A stretch of 16,891 nt of DNA from CAYJBP01 sp964368605 (GTDB lineage: Bacteria > Bacillota > Dehalobacteriia > UBA4068). How positions within the stretch are numbered: the first letter of the stretch is position 1; each line of letters opens with the position of its first letter. The stretch covers positions 1-16,891 of the forward strand of contig CAYJBP010000047.1 of the NCBI GenBank assembly GCA_964368605.1, read 5' to 3'. The position numbers and the translations under genes were made by a program. This document shows positions 1 to 7,106 of this stretch, piece after piece. The notes below the pieces were generated by a model. It worked only from the letters and a program-made list of their open reading frames with translations. It had not been told where the DNA came from and searched no databases.

Positions 1-305
1 GCAGGATGCCGGCTAACGGCCGGTGGGGGCAACCCTAAGGATAGTGCCACAGAAATAAACCGCCTGTGCCGGGCTTTTGCCTGCATAGGTAAGGGTGGAA
101 CGGTGCGGTAAGAGCGCACCGGCAGCCGAGAGATCGGTTGGCCAGGTAAACCCCATCCGGTGCAAGATTAATACAAAGGCTTAAGTTTAACTTAAAGAGG
201 CTGCTCGCTTCGCCTTTAATTAAAGTTGCTCAAGCTTATTGGCAACAATAAGCGTAGATAGATGTTCATCCCCGACAGAACCCGGCTTACAGGCTTGCTC
301 GGCCT
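1..305 (+). ncRNA. rnpB: RNase P RNA, bacterial type A-like, 5' end cut by window edge
   Basis: This is the catalytic RNA of ribonuclease P, which cuts the 5' leader from pre-tRNAs. Recognisable conserved blocks, compared from memory with the E. coli RNA, occur in the right order: GTGCCACAGAAA near 44-55, GGTAAGGGTGGAACGGTGCG near 89-108, TAAGAGCGCACCGGC near 109-123, GGCCAGGTAAACCCCATCC near 140-158 followed by GGTGCAAGATTAATAC, then GATAGATG at 257-264 and the 3' block GACAGAACCCGGCTTA at 274-289. Roughly the first 80 bases (the 5' strand of P1 and the P2-P4 region) lie left of the window. The 3' end is set near 305 because the bases after CCCGGCTTA should form the 3' strand of P1; the exact end is uncertain. 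No hairpin plus T-run follows, and the next gene starts about 27 bases later. Confidence 0.95.
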
Positions 306-331
306 AAAAAGTATAATTTATGGAGGCTATT

Positions 332-679
332 ATGACAGCTACACTAGAAAGTTTATCCCAAAGAATGCAAGAGTATGTAAAGATGGAAGACGAATTGGCA
401 TTTGATGTTTTTGTTGCATATTATCAGGATTTAGTTACTTTTTTGCAAGCCGAATATCAAAACCTAAATACCGAACAATTAATCGAAACCGAGGCCATTT
501 GTAATATTGTGGCTGCCAATGCCCAAAACCGTGCCTTAACTAAAAATGATCAGCGTAAAAAATTCCAAAAAATGGCCGAAAAAGGGGCATTCTGGCAAAA
601 AGCCATTCATGCTAATCTTAAAAAGCAAGGCTTTAGCGATGAAGAATTGCAAGAAAAAGTAGAAAGGCTTTGGGAATAA
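332..679 (+). CDS. hypothetical protein, 115 aa, unidentified family
   Basis: I do not recognise this protein. It is small, charged, probably cytoplasmic and mostly helical: no signal peptide, no membrane segment, no cysteine cluster (one Cys), and a C-terminal half rich in Lys/Gln/Glu (QRKKFQKMAEKGAFWQKAIH, then a short acidic tail ending LWE). ATG at 332 is chosen over the in-frame ATG at 320 because a GGAGG at 322-326 sits 5 bases before 332, whereas the earlier ATG overlaps that site. The gene lies between rnpB and trmB, and its TAA shares one base with the trmB ATG (TAATG), so the two are probably translationally coupled. A role in RNA or translation is only guilt by association. Codon style matches its neighbours, which argues for a real gene. 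Confidence 0.8.
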   Translation: MTATLESLSQRMQEYVKMEDELAFDVFVAYYQDLVTFLQAEYQNLNTEQLIETEAICNIVAANAQNRALTKNDQRKKFQKMAEKGAFWQKAIHANLKKQGFSDEELQEKVERLWE

Positions 680-1341
680 TGCGTCTGCGCACTTTGCCCG
701 GCTCTAAAGAGCAAATTGCAGCTCATAGCCTGCTAACTGTGGCCTATAATCAGTTGCCGCCTACAGGCTGGCATCAAAAATTTGCCGCCAGCCAACCCAT
801 ACACTTAGAAATTGGCATGGGCCGTGGCCGTTTTATTACCGGCCTTACCCGTGCCAATCCACATATCAATTATATTGGCTTAGAAGTAAAAGCCGAGGTT
901 ATCTTAACCGCAATCGAGCGCTTAGCAGGGCAAACCCCTCCTAATTTGCTTTTTTTGCATGGTGGGGCGGATAATTTAGCCGAGCTTTTGCCGGCCAATT
1001 CTATAGAGCAAATCTATTTACTATTTTCCGATCCTTGGCCAAAAAAGCGTCATCATAAGCGGCGCTTAACGGACAAACGTTTTTTAGATCAGTATGCCCA
1101 AGTTTTAGGTCAAAATGGGCGCTTAATCTTTAAAACCGATGGCGAGGAATTTTTTGCTTGGTCGAGGGAATCTTTTTGCGAAAACGGCTGGCAAATCCTC
1201 GAGGAAAGCCATGATTATGCCTTAGCCGAAAACGAAATTATCAGCGAATACGAAAATCGTTTTCGTCAAAAAGGGCAACCAATTTTTTATGCTCTTTTAG
1301 CTCCACCTAAAGTTGCGGCAAACCTAAATCAGGAAGTTTAA
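679..1341 (+). CDS. trmB: tRNA (guanine-N7-)-methyltransferase TrmB
   Basis: This enzyme methylates N7 of G46 in the variable loop of many tRNAs, using S-adenosylmethionine, in the cytoplasm. The 220-residue protein has the class I Rossmann methyltransferase layout: SAM-binding motif HLEIGMGRGRFI at about residues 42-53, the acidic end of the next strand (NYIGLEVKAEVI, about 64-75), and the family hallmark FSDPWPKKRHHKRRL at about 116-130, then KTDGEEFF near 155. Length is normal for bacterial TrmB. ATG at 679 is preferred over the in-frame TTG at 670: it overlaps the upstream stop by one base (TAATG) and an AAAGG lies about 11 bases upstream inside the previous gene. thrC follows 11 bases downstream, so the gene is likely part of the same transcript. 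Confidence 0.96.
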   Translation: MRLRTLPGSKEQIAAHSLLTVAYNQLPPTGWHQKFAASQPIHLEIGMGRGRFITGLTRANPHINYIGLEVKAEVILTAIERLAGQTPPNLLFLHGGADNLAELLPANSIEQIYLLFSDPWPKKRHHKRRLTDKRFLDQYAQVLGQNGRLIFKTDGEEFFAWSRESFCENGWQILEESHDYALAENEIISEYENRFRQKGQPIFYALLAPPKVAANLNQEV

Positions 1342-1352
1342 GGAGAGTTAAA

Positions 1353-2837
1353 ATGGAATATATAAGTACGCGCGATATTGCAGCTACACCTTGCCATGCG
1401 GCGCAAGCCATTATTGCCGGTATTGCTTCGGATGGTGGACTTTATGTGCCCAAAAAATTTCCGACTTATGATTTGGCAAAGCTTAAAAATAATGATTATT
1501 TAGGCCTGGCCAAAGATATTTTTGGCCTCTATTTAAGCGATTTTAGTGAGGAGCAAATCGAGGCTATTGTTAAGGCAGCCTATCCTAAAAGTGCCTTTGG
1601 CCAAGACATTGCACCTGTTCAAAAAGTTGGGGATTTTTATTTACTAGAGCTATTCCATGGGCCAACAGCCGCCTTTAAAGATATGGCCTTGCAGGCCTTG
1701 CCTCATTTATTAACAACATCAATGAGTTTAACAGGCCAAAAAGACGATGTAGTAATATTAGTGGCTACCTCAGGCGATACCGGTAAGGCCGCCTTAGAGG
1801 GCTTTTGCGATGTTGAGCATTGCTCGATTATCGTCTTTTACCCGGCCGATGGCGTTAGCGAAATCCAAGAGAAGCAAATGCTAACCACCGGCGGCCAAAA
1901 TACCACAATTATTGCCGTAAAAGGCAATTTTGATGATTGCCAAACTGCGGTTAAGCAGGTATTTGCCGATCAGGAATTGGCCAAAAAGATGGCTAATCAT
2001 CATTTAAGTTTTTCTTCGGCCAATTCCATTAATTTTGGCCGTTTGTTGCCACAAATAGTATACTATTTTGATGCGTATCGTCAATTATGCATCAAGCATG
2101 ATTTGCCCTTGGGCGAGGCCATTGATGTGGCCGTGCCTACCGGCAATTTTGGCAATATTTTGGCTGCCTTTTATGCCAAGCAAATGGGGCTGCCAATTGC
2201 TAATTTAATTTGCGCTTCCAATAGCAATGATGTGCTGGCAGATGCCATTAGTAGTGGTGTTTATAATCGTAAGCGTCCTTTTTATCAAACGGCCAGCCCT
2301 TCGATGGATATTTTGGTATCCAGTAATTTCGAGCGTTTTCTATACGAAATTTATGGCCGTGATGCCGCCCTAACCGCTACTGCTATGCAAAAATTAAATA
2401 GCGAAGGTCAATTTATAATCGAGGCCGAAATTTGTCAAAAAATGCAGGCTTTAATTTATGGCGGTAAGGCCGATGATAGCCAAGCGGCCGCCACTATTAA
2501 GGATATTTATGATAAGCATAATTATGTTTTAGATCCGCATACGGCGGTTGGCTATTATGTAGCGCAGGACTATCAAGATAAAACGGCTGTTAAAAGGCCG
2601 CTTGTTTTGGCTTCTACTGCCAGCCCCTATAAATTTGCACCGGCGGTGCTTAAGGCTTTGGCTATCGATTATCAAGGTTTAAATGCGGCCGAGCAATTAG
2701 AATTGTTAGCGCAAAAAACCGTCACAAATATACCTAATTCTTTAGCAAAAATAAATAATTTGCCACAAAGGGTAAAGACTACTATTAATAAAGAAGAAAT
2801 TGCCGCAATGGTGGCCAAAGTTTTGGAGCTAAAATAA
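1353..2837 (+). CDS. thrC: threonine synthase
   Basis: This is a PLP-dependent enzyme that converts O-phospho-L-homoserine to L-threonine, the last step of threonine synthesis. The 494-residue protein opens with the typical ThrC N-terminal domain (YISTRD, then SDGGLYVP at about 26-33) and carries the PLP lysine in HGPTAAFKDMALQ (Lys109). The glycine-rich cofactor site follows as VATSGDTGKAALEGF, and SANSINFGRLLPQIVYYF and VPTGNFGNILAA come further on. Length fits the longer clade seen in many Clostridia-type bacteria rather than the ~430-residue E. coli form. The start is supported by AAGGAG 8-9 bases upstream (1340-1345), overlapping the end of trmB. Its TAA overlaps the uppS ATG by one base. 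No T-box or threonine leader is visible; the gap to trmB is only 11 bases. Confidence 0.97.
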   Translation: MEYISTRDIAATPCHAAQAIIAGIASDGGLYVPKKFPTYDLAKLKNNDYLGLAKDIFGLYLSDFSEEQIEAIVKAAYPKSAFGQDIAPVQKVGDFYLLELFHGPTAAFKDMALQALPHLLTTSMSLTGQKDDVVILVATSGDTGKAALEGFCDVEHCSIIVFYPADGVSEIQEKQMLTTGGQNTTIIAVKGNFDDCQTAVKQVFADQELAKKMANHHLSFSSANSINFGRLLPQIVYYFDAYRQLCIKHDLPLGEAIDVAVPTGNFGNILAAFYAKQMGLPIANLICASNSNDVLADAISSGVYNRKRPFYQTASPSMDILVSSNFERFLYEIYGRDAALTATAMQKLNSEGQFIIEAEICQKMQALIYGGKADDSQAAATIKDIYDKHNYVLDPHTAVGYYVAQDYQDKTAVKRPLVLASTASPYKFAPAVLKALAIDYQGLNAAEQLELLAQKTVTNIPNSLAKINNLPQRVKTTINKEEIAAMVAKVLELK

Positions 2838-3580
2838 TGAAAGAAACTTATCAGGACTTGCTTGCACAAATCGATATGGCCAATTTGCCGCAGCATATTG
2901 GTGTGATTATGGATGGCAATGGCCGCTGGGCCAAGGCACGTGGTCAAGCGCGCTCATTTGGGCATAAAGCAGGCGCGGAGGCTATGCGTCGCCTGGTAGA
3001 AATTTGCCGCGAAATTGGCATTAAAAGCCTAAGTGTTTATGCTTTTTCTACCGAAAACTGGCGCCGTCCGGAAGGCGAAATTGATTTTTTAATGCGTCTT
3101 TTGGCGCAATATTTAAAGCAAGAATTACCGCTTTTGATGGAACAAAATATCCGCCTAAACGGGCTGGGTGATTGGTCGGCTTTGCCTAAGCCGATTCAAG
3201 ATGCTTATGCCCAAATGCAGGCTGCTACCGAAAAAAATGCAGCGATGACTTTAAACTTAGCGGTAAATTATGGTTCGCAGCAAGAAATTTTGCGAGCCAT
3301 GCAATCTATTTACAGCGATATTGCCGCCCAAAAACTAAGCATAGACCAGCTAAACGAAGATTTGCTGGCCTCTAGGCTGGATACAGGCGGCCAACCTACC
3401 TTGGATTTAATTATTCGGCCTTCGGGCGAGCAGCGCCTCAGCAATTTTATGCTCTGGCAGGCCGCCTATGCCGAGTTTATTTTCTTAGATATACTTTGGC
3501 CTGATTTTGGTAAAAGGGAGCTTTTAGCTGCGATAATTGAATATCAAAGCCGCAATCGCCGTTTTGGTGGCTTGGGTTAA
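2837..3580 (+). CDS. uppS: isoprenyl transferase, undecaprenyl diphosphate synthase
   Basis: This cis-prenyltransferase condenses isopentenyl diphosphate units onto farnesyl diphosphate to make the C55 lipid carrier precursor for peptidoglycan. The 247-residue protein shows the UppS motifs in order: IGVIMDGNGRWAKARG at 21-36 with catalytic Asp26, GHKAGAEAMRRLVE at about 42-55, LSVYAFSTENWRRP at about 65-78, NYGSQQEI near 143, DLIIRPSGEQRLSNFMLWQ with the RxSGEQRxSNF signature near 190-206, and WPDFGKREL near 220. Length is standard. The start overlaps the thrC stop (TAATG) with a GGAG about 8 bases upstream inside thrC. In many Bacillota uppS directly precedes cdsA, as here, although a 136-bp gap with a possible promoter separates them. 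thrC as the upstream partner is less usual than frr or pyrH. Confidence 0.97.
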   Translation: MKETYQDLLAQIDMANLPQHIGVIMDGNGRWAKARGQARSFGHKAGAEAMRRLVEICREIGIKSLSVYAFSTENWRRPEGEIDFLMRLLAQYLKQELPLLMEQNIRLNGLGDWSALPKPIQDAYAQMQAATEKNAAMTLNLAVNYGSQQEILRAMQSIYSDIAAQKLSIDQLNEDLLASRLDTGGQPTLDLIIRPSGEQRLSNFMLWQAAYAEFIFLDILWPDFGKRELLAAIIEYQSRNRRFGGLG

Positions 3581-3634
3581 ATTTTTAAAATTAAATTAAC
3601 CTAACTGCATCATTAAAGTTAATCTATCAAGCTA

Positions 3635-3665
3635 TGGGCATTTTTTAGCAAGAGTATATTATAAT
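3635..3665 (+). promoter_or_regulatory. possible sigma-A promoter before cdsA
   Basis: The 136-bp gap between uppS and cdsA is AT-rich and holds a perfect TATAAT at 3660-3665. The best -35 candidate is TGGGCA at 3635-3640 (4 of 6 matches to TTGACA), with a long 19-base spacer. No strong terminator closes uppS; the only pairing seen is a 6-bp ATTAAC/GTTAAT. The -10 box fits a start point near 3672 and a ~45-base leader ending in the AAGGAGG at 3703-3709 that serves cdsA. It could be chance in AT-rich DNA. Confidence 0.28.
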
Positions 3666-3716
3666 TAAGTTGTCGTAAAAAGCCGATAATTTCGATTGTT
3701 TTAAGGAGGTTATTCT

Positions 3717-4508
3717 ATGCTTACCAGAATTATCACCGCGCTGATCGGTATTCCTATTCTGCTGGGTCTTTGCTATTATGGTTCTTGGCCACTTTTGCTG
3801 GTAGTTATGTGCCTAGCAGGTCTTTGCGCCTATGAGCTAAATCAAATGCTTAAGGCTAAGCAATTTGAGGTTTTTAGCGGCTTAAATATTTGTTTAGCGG
3901 TGCTTATAGCAGGTGCTTTAGGCTTTGGTAATAGCCCTGTTTGGCTTTGGGCACTGCTTAAAATCATTACCCTGGGCTTTTATCTGTTTTTGGGTCATTA
4001 TAATAAAACTTCCCTAAAACAGGCATTTATGCAGGCGATTGGCATAATTTATATAGGGGTGGGCTTTGGTGCTTTGGCTTCTTTGCGCTTAAGCGATAGC
4101 TTTACTCTAATTTTGCTGGCCTTTTTAATTGTTTGGCTTACCGATAGCGCCGCCTATTTTGTGGGTAGTGCCATTGGCAAACATAAAATGGCGCCTACTA
4201 TTAGCCCCAATAAATCCTGGGAAGGCTTTTTTGGTGGCCTAATTGCCGCTTTAATTGTGGCCGGCATTTATATGATAACTGTTTTAGATTTGCCTTTTTA
4301 CCAGGCCTTTTTGCTAGCAGCATTCTTTTCGGTATTAGGGCAGCTGGGCGATTTGGCCGAATCGGCCATTAAACGTTATTGTGGGGTTAAAGATTCGGGC
4401 AGCCTCATCCCCGGCCATGGTGGGGTTTTCGATCGCTTTGATAGTGTAATTTTAGTTGCACCTTTTATGCATTTGTTTTTGATATGGTGGTTAGCCTCGC
4501 CGATATAA
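3717..4508 (+). CDS. cdsA: phosphatidate cytidylyltransferase (CDP-diglyceride synthase)
   Basis: This integral membrane enzyme makes CDP-diacylglycerol from phosphatidic acid and CTP, feeding all phospholipid synthesis. The 263-residue protein is a chain of hydrophobic segments (about 6-20, 22-38, 54-70, 75-92, 106-122, 128-150, 171-190, 196-210, 244-260). The CdsA signature lies at residues 216-242, SAIKRYCGVKDS then LIPGHGGVFDRFD, with KR, KD, HGG and DR.D all intact. TDSAAYFVG near 142 and SPNKSWEG near 163 are the other conserved polar motifs. AAGGAGG ends 7 bases before the ATG. The last five codons and the TAA stop lie inside the left inverted arm of the repeat element at 4492-4654, so the native C-terminus was probably changed by its insertion; the conserved signature is well upstream and unaffected. 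Confidence 0.97.
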   Translation: MLTRIITALIGIPILLGLCYYGSWPLLLVVMCLAGLCAYELNQMLKAKQFEVFSGLNICLAVLIAGALGFGNSPVWLWALLKIITLGFYLFLGHYNKTSLKQAFMQAIGIIYIGVGFGALASLRLSDSFTLILLAFLIVWLTDSAAYFVGSAIGKHKMAPTISPNKSWEGFFGGLIAALIVAGIYMITVLDLPFYQAFLLAAFFSVLGQLGDLAESAIKRYCGVKDSGSLIPGHGGVFDRFDSVILVAPFMHLFLIWWLASPI

Positions 4509-4654
4509 TCCGAGCCCACCTTGGCGGGGATTTTTGTCCACCTAGCTGCGTTGCGCCTCCTAGGCAGGCAACCAGACTATTGCTTGGGCTGGTAGTGACG
4601 TATGAAGCCGGCAAACTGGGATAAAAATGGATTCGGATTATATCGGAGAGGCTA
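4492..4654. mobile_element. MITE-like element with 22-bp terminal inverted repeats
   Basis: The arms at 4492-4513 and 4633-4654 are reverse complements over 22 bp with one mismatch (4499 against 4647). Each outer end is TA followed by GCCTC, and each inner end is ATATAATCCGA read inward. If the outer TA dinucleotides are the target duplication, this fits Tc1/mariner/IS630-type miniature elements; that is inference. A second, inner inverted pair, ATTTTTGTCC at 4530-4539 and GGATAAAAAT at 4619-4628, supports a structured element. The interior is more GC-rich than the flanks and holds small hairpins (CCTAG/CTAGG, ACCAG/CTGGT). No transposase is encoded and the element would need one in trans. 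The left arm contains the cdsA stop codon. Alternatively it is a structured intergenic RNA repeat. Confidence 0.5.
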
Positions 4655-4764
4655 GCGTAAAAAAACGGTTTTGCACTCAAAATCAGCGGTAGCTAAAGGC
4701 CAGGTTGGGCGAATAAATAGCCGTTGTGCAGGTAGCGCAGCTAAACTAAAATCGAGGTGATCCC

Positions 4765-5901
4765 ATGTTCAAACAGGATACAGAAACCCTGCGTCGCTAT
4801 CTGATAATGGCGGCATTGGTACTGGTTTTACTGGTTATTGCCATTTTGCTTTATAGCTATGCGCCGTCTTTATTTAGCGATGTCTTGAGCTTTTTGGGGC
4901 TGGTGCTTTTTCCCTTTGCCATTGCTTGGCTGGCGGCGATTTTTACCAGGCCGATGATTAATTGGTTATGCAAAAGCCTGCGCTTTAGCCGCAGTGCGGC
5001 CGTTGTTTTTATGATGCTAATTTGTCTGGCCGCCTTAGGGGGGCTGGTTACGATGCTAACTTTGGTTATTGTTGATGTGGTGGGCGATTTGCGCCTTTAT
5101 TTTAGCGATACCAATAATGCCGTGATGGATGTAGTGCATCAAATTCAGGATATTTACGGACGCCTTAATATGGATTTCGAGCAGCTGCAATCGATGCTTA
5201 GTCGGGTTGGCGAATTTTTGGGTCAATATGCCGGCGATAGTGTTAGTGCGGTTTGGGATATTGCCAAGGCCACGCCCACCTATTTTTTGCTTATAATAGT
5301 AGCTTTGGTGGCGATTTTTTACTGGTGCCGCGACGAGGAAGTGGTAAAACGTTTGCTGGTAACGCCTTTTTCGGCAGCTAAACGCAAAGAAATTCTCCGC
5401 ACCTATGATTCTATTTCGCAGGTTTTGGGTAATTATTTACGGGCGCAATTGTTTTTGGTAACAATCTCGATTATAATTTGCATAGCGGGGCTAAGCATTT
5501 TAAGGCTGGAAAATAGTATAACAATGGGCTTTTTAGCAGGTAGTTTAGATGTAATCCCTATGTTGGGGCCGGGCACAATTCTTATTCCTTGGGCGGTTTG
5601 GCTTTTGCTAACCGGCGAGTATTTGGCCTGCTTGGGGCTAATTGTGGTTTTCTTTAGTGTAATCTTGATTCGTAACTTAATTCAGCCTAAAATTTTAAGT
5701 GATAGCATGGGCGTACATCCTTTATTGATGTTGGCCTCATTATTTATCGGCATGCGCCTATTTGGGGCGGTTGGTTTAATTATCGGGCCGGTTGGTGTAT
5801 CTTTGGCGCAAGTTTTGTATCGCGAAAAGCGCAAGCATAGCAAAAAAACGCCACCACCCACAGCGCCGCCACCTAATTTGCCGCCATCGGGAGGAAATTG
5901 A
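4765..5901 (+). CDS. AI-2E/PerM family membrane permease
   Basis: This is a member of the AI-2 exporter superfamily (TqsA/YdiK/PerM/YtvI relatives). The substrate is unknown; family members have been linked to autoinducer-2 export or Na+(Li+)/H+ exchange, so the name says little about function here. The 378-residue protein has hydrophobic segments near 12-31, 38-60, 76-104, 172-188, 228-246, 252-268, 272-310 and 322-348. A soluble amphipathic region lies at about 105-170. The family motif is present as LDVIPMLGPG at 261-270, followed by RNLIQPKILS at 313-322. The C-terminus is an unusual proline-rich tail (KTPPPTAPPPNLPPSGGN, 361-378). The ATG has an exact anti-SD match, GAGGTGATC at 4754-4762. 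Its TGA overlaps the dxr ATG by one base, so it is coupled to dxr although it is not a usual member of this isoprenoid cluster. Confidence 0.9.
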   Translation: MFKQDTETLRRYLIMAALVLVLLVIAILLYSYAPSLFSDVLSFLGLVLFPFAIAWLAAIFTRPMINWLCKSLRFSRSAAVVFMMLICLAALGGLVTMLTLVIVDVVGDLRLYFSDTNNAVMDVVHQIQDIYGRLNMDFEQLQSMLSRVGEFLGQYAGDSVSAVWDIAKATPTYFLLIIVALVAIFYWCRDEEVVKRLLVTPFSAAKRKEILRTYDSISQVLGNYLRAQLFLVTISIIICIAGLSILRLENSITMGFLAGSLDVIPMLGPGTILIPWAVWLLLTGEYLACLGLIVVFFSVILIRNLIQPKILSDSMGVHPLLMLASLFIGMRLFGAVGLIIGPVGVSLAQVLYREKRKHSKKTPPPTAPPPNLPPSGGN

Positions 5902-7058
5902 TGAAAAAAATAGCAATTTTGGGTTCAACAGGTTCAATCGGTACCCAAACTTTAGATATTTGCCGTTGGTTTAAAGATGACTTGCAGGTTATCGCGCTGG
6001 CGGCCGGTAATAATTGGCAATTGTTGGCGGAGCAGGCCTTGGAATTTAGACCGCAAGTGGTAGCTTTGGCCGCCAATCAACATTATCAGGACTTAAAGCA
6101 GGCCTTAAGCGGCACGGATATCGAGATTATCTGTGGCGAGCAGGCGGCCGAACAGGTGGCTGAGCTAAGCAATATTGATAGCGTGGTGGCCGCCATTGTA
6201 GGGTTGCAGGGTTTACCTGCTGTTTTGGCTGCGATTACTGCTAATCATGAGCTTATCTTGGCCAATAAAGAGGCCTTGGTAGCCGGCGGATTTTTAACAA
6301 TGCCGCTGGCTAAAAAGCATAATTGTGCGATTATCCCTGCCGATAGCGAACATTCGGCCATATATCAATGCCTGCTGGGCGAAAGGGATGCCAAGCGGCT
6401 GATTTTAACGGCCAGTGGCGGTTCTTTGCGCCATAAAAGCCTGGCAGAGCTAGCTACGGTTACGGTAGCCGATGCCCTTAATCATCCTAATTGGAGCATG
6501 GGCAATAAAATTACCATTGATAGCGCCTCGATGGTTAATAAGGGCTTGGAAATTATTGAGGCGCATTGGCTTTTTGGTTTTGATTATCAGCAAATCGAGG
6601 TGCTTATTCATCCCGAAAGCATTGTTCATTCACTGGTTTTATTTGGTGATGGCGCAGTTAAAGGGCTGCTATCGCCGCCGGATATGCGCCTTACTTTGCA
6701 ATATGCCTTGCTTTTGCCCAAGCGGCCGAATAATCCTGTGCCAACACTTGATTTGGCTAAAATCGGCAGCCTAAACTTCGAAAAACCCGACTTTGAGCGC
6801 TTTAAGGCCTTAAAGCTGGCCTATCAGGCAGGGCAGGCCGGCAATAGCCATACCATCGCCTATAATGCCGCCAACGAGGTGTTGGCTGCTGCTTTTTTAA
6901 AGGGTAGGATTAAGTTTCCGCTAATTGGCGACGGCCTAGAGCAGGTATTATGCCAGCATCAAGGCGAAAAGGTGCAAACTGCCGAGGATATTTTTGCCCT
7001 GGATAAGCAAATTAGAGCAATAACCGATAAATTTGTGGCGCTAGCAGGTAATAGTTGA
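5901..7058 (+). CDS. dxr: 1-deoxy-D-xylulose 5-phosphate reductoisomerase
   Basis: This enzyme is the committed step of the MEP isoprenoid pathway: it rearranges and reduces DXP to 2-C-methyl-D-erythritol 4-phosphate with NADPH and a divalent metal. The 385-residue protein begins with the NADPH motif ILGSTGSIGTQTLDI (6-20), then ANKEALVAGG (121-130). The metal ligands are Asp148 and Glu150 in PADSEHSAI and Glu217 in NKGLEIIEAHWLF; the flexible-loop HPNWSMG is at 195-201. The substrate loop reads SGGSLR at 172-177, where many Dxr proteins have SGGPF or SGGSF. ATG 5901 is chosen over the in-frame TTG at 5898: GGGAGG at 5889-5894 is 6 bases from the ATG. The SD lies inside the tail codons of the permease gene, and the stop/start overlap is TGATG. 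Confidence 0.97.
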   Translation: MKKIAILGSTGSIGTQTLDICRWFKDDLQVIALAAGNNWQLLAEQALEFRPQVVALAANQHYQDLKQALSGTDIEIICGEQAAEQVAELSNIDSVVAAIVGLQGLPAVLAAITANHELILANKEALVAGGFLTMPLAKKHNCAIIPADSEHSAIYQCLLGERDAKRLILTASGGSLRHKSLAELATVTVADALNHPNWSMGNKITIDSASMVNKGLEIIEAHWLFGFDYQQIEVLIHPESIVHSLVLFGDGAVKGLLSPPDMRLTLQYALLLPKRPNNPVPTLDLAKIGSLNFEKPDFERFKALKLAYQAGQAGNSHTIAYNAANEVLAAAFLKGRIKFPLIGDGLEQVLCQHQGEKVQTAEDIFALDKQIRAITDKFVALAGNS

Positions 7059-7106
7059 TTTAGTAGCGAAGTTAACAGATTAGACTGATTTAAAGGGGGA
7101 AATGAT

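Noticed and set aside
4465..4680. Minus-strand open frame of 71 codons across the cdsA end and the repeat
   Set aside because: It is largely the interior of the inverted-repeat element read backwards, overlaps cdsA, and has no good SD.
6472..6774. Plus-strand 100-codon frame inside dxr
   Set aside because: Out-of-frame reading of the Dxr active-site region; the in-frame motifs prove the real frame.
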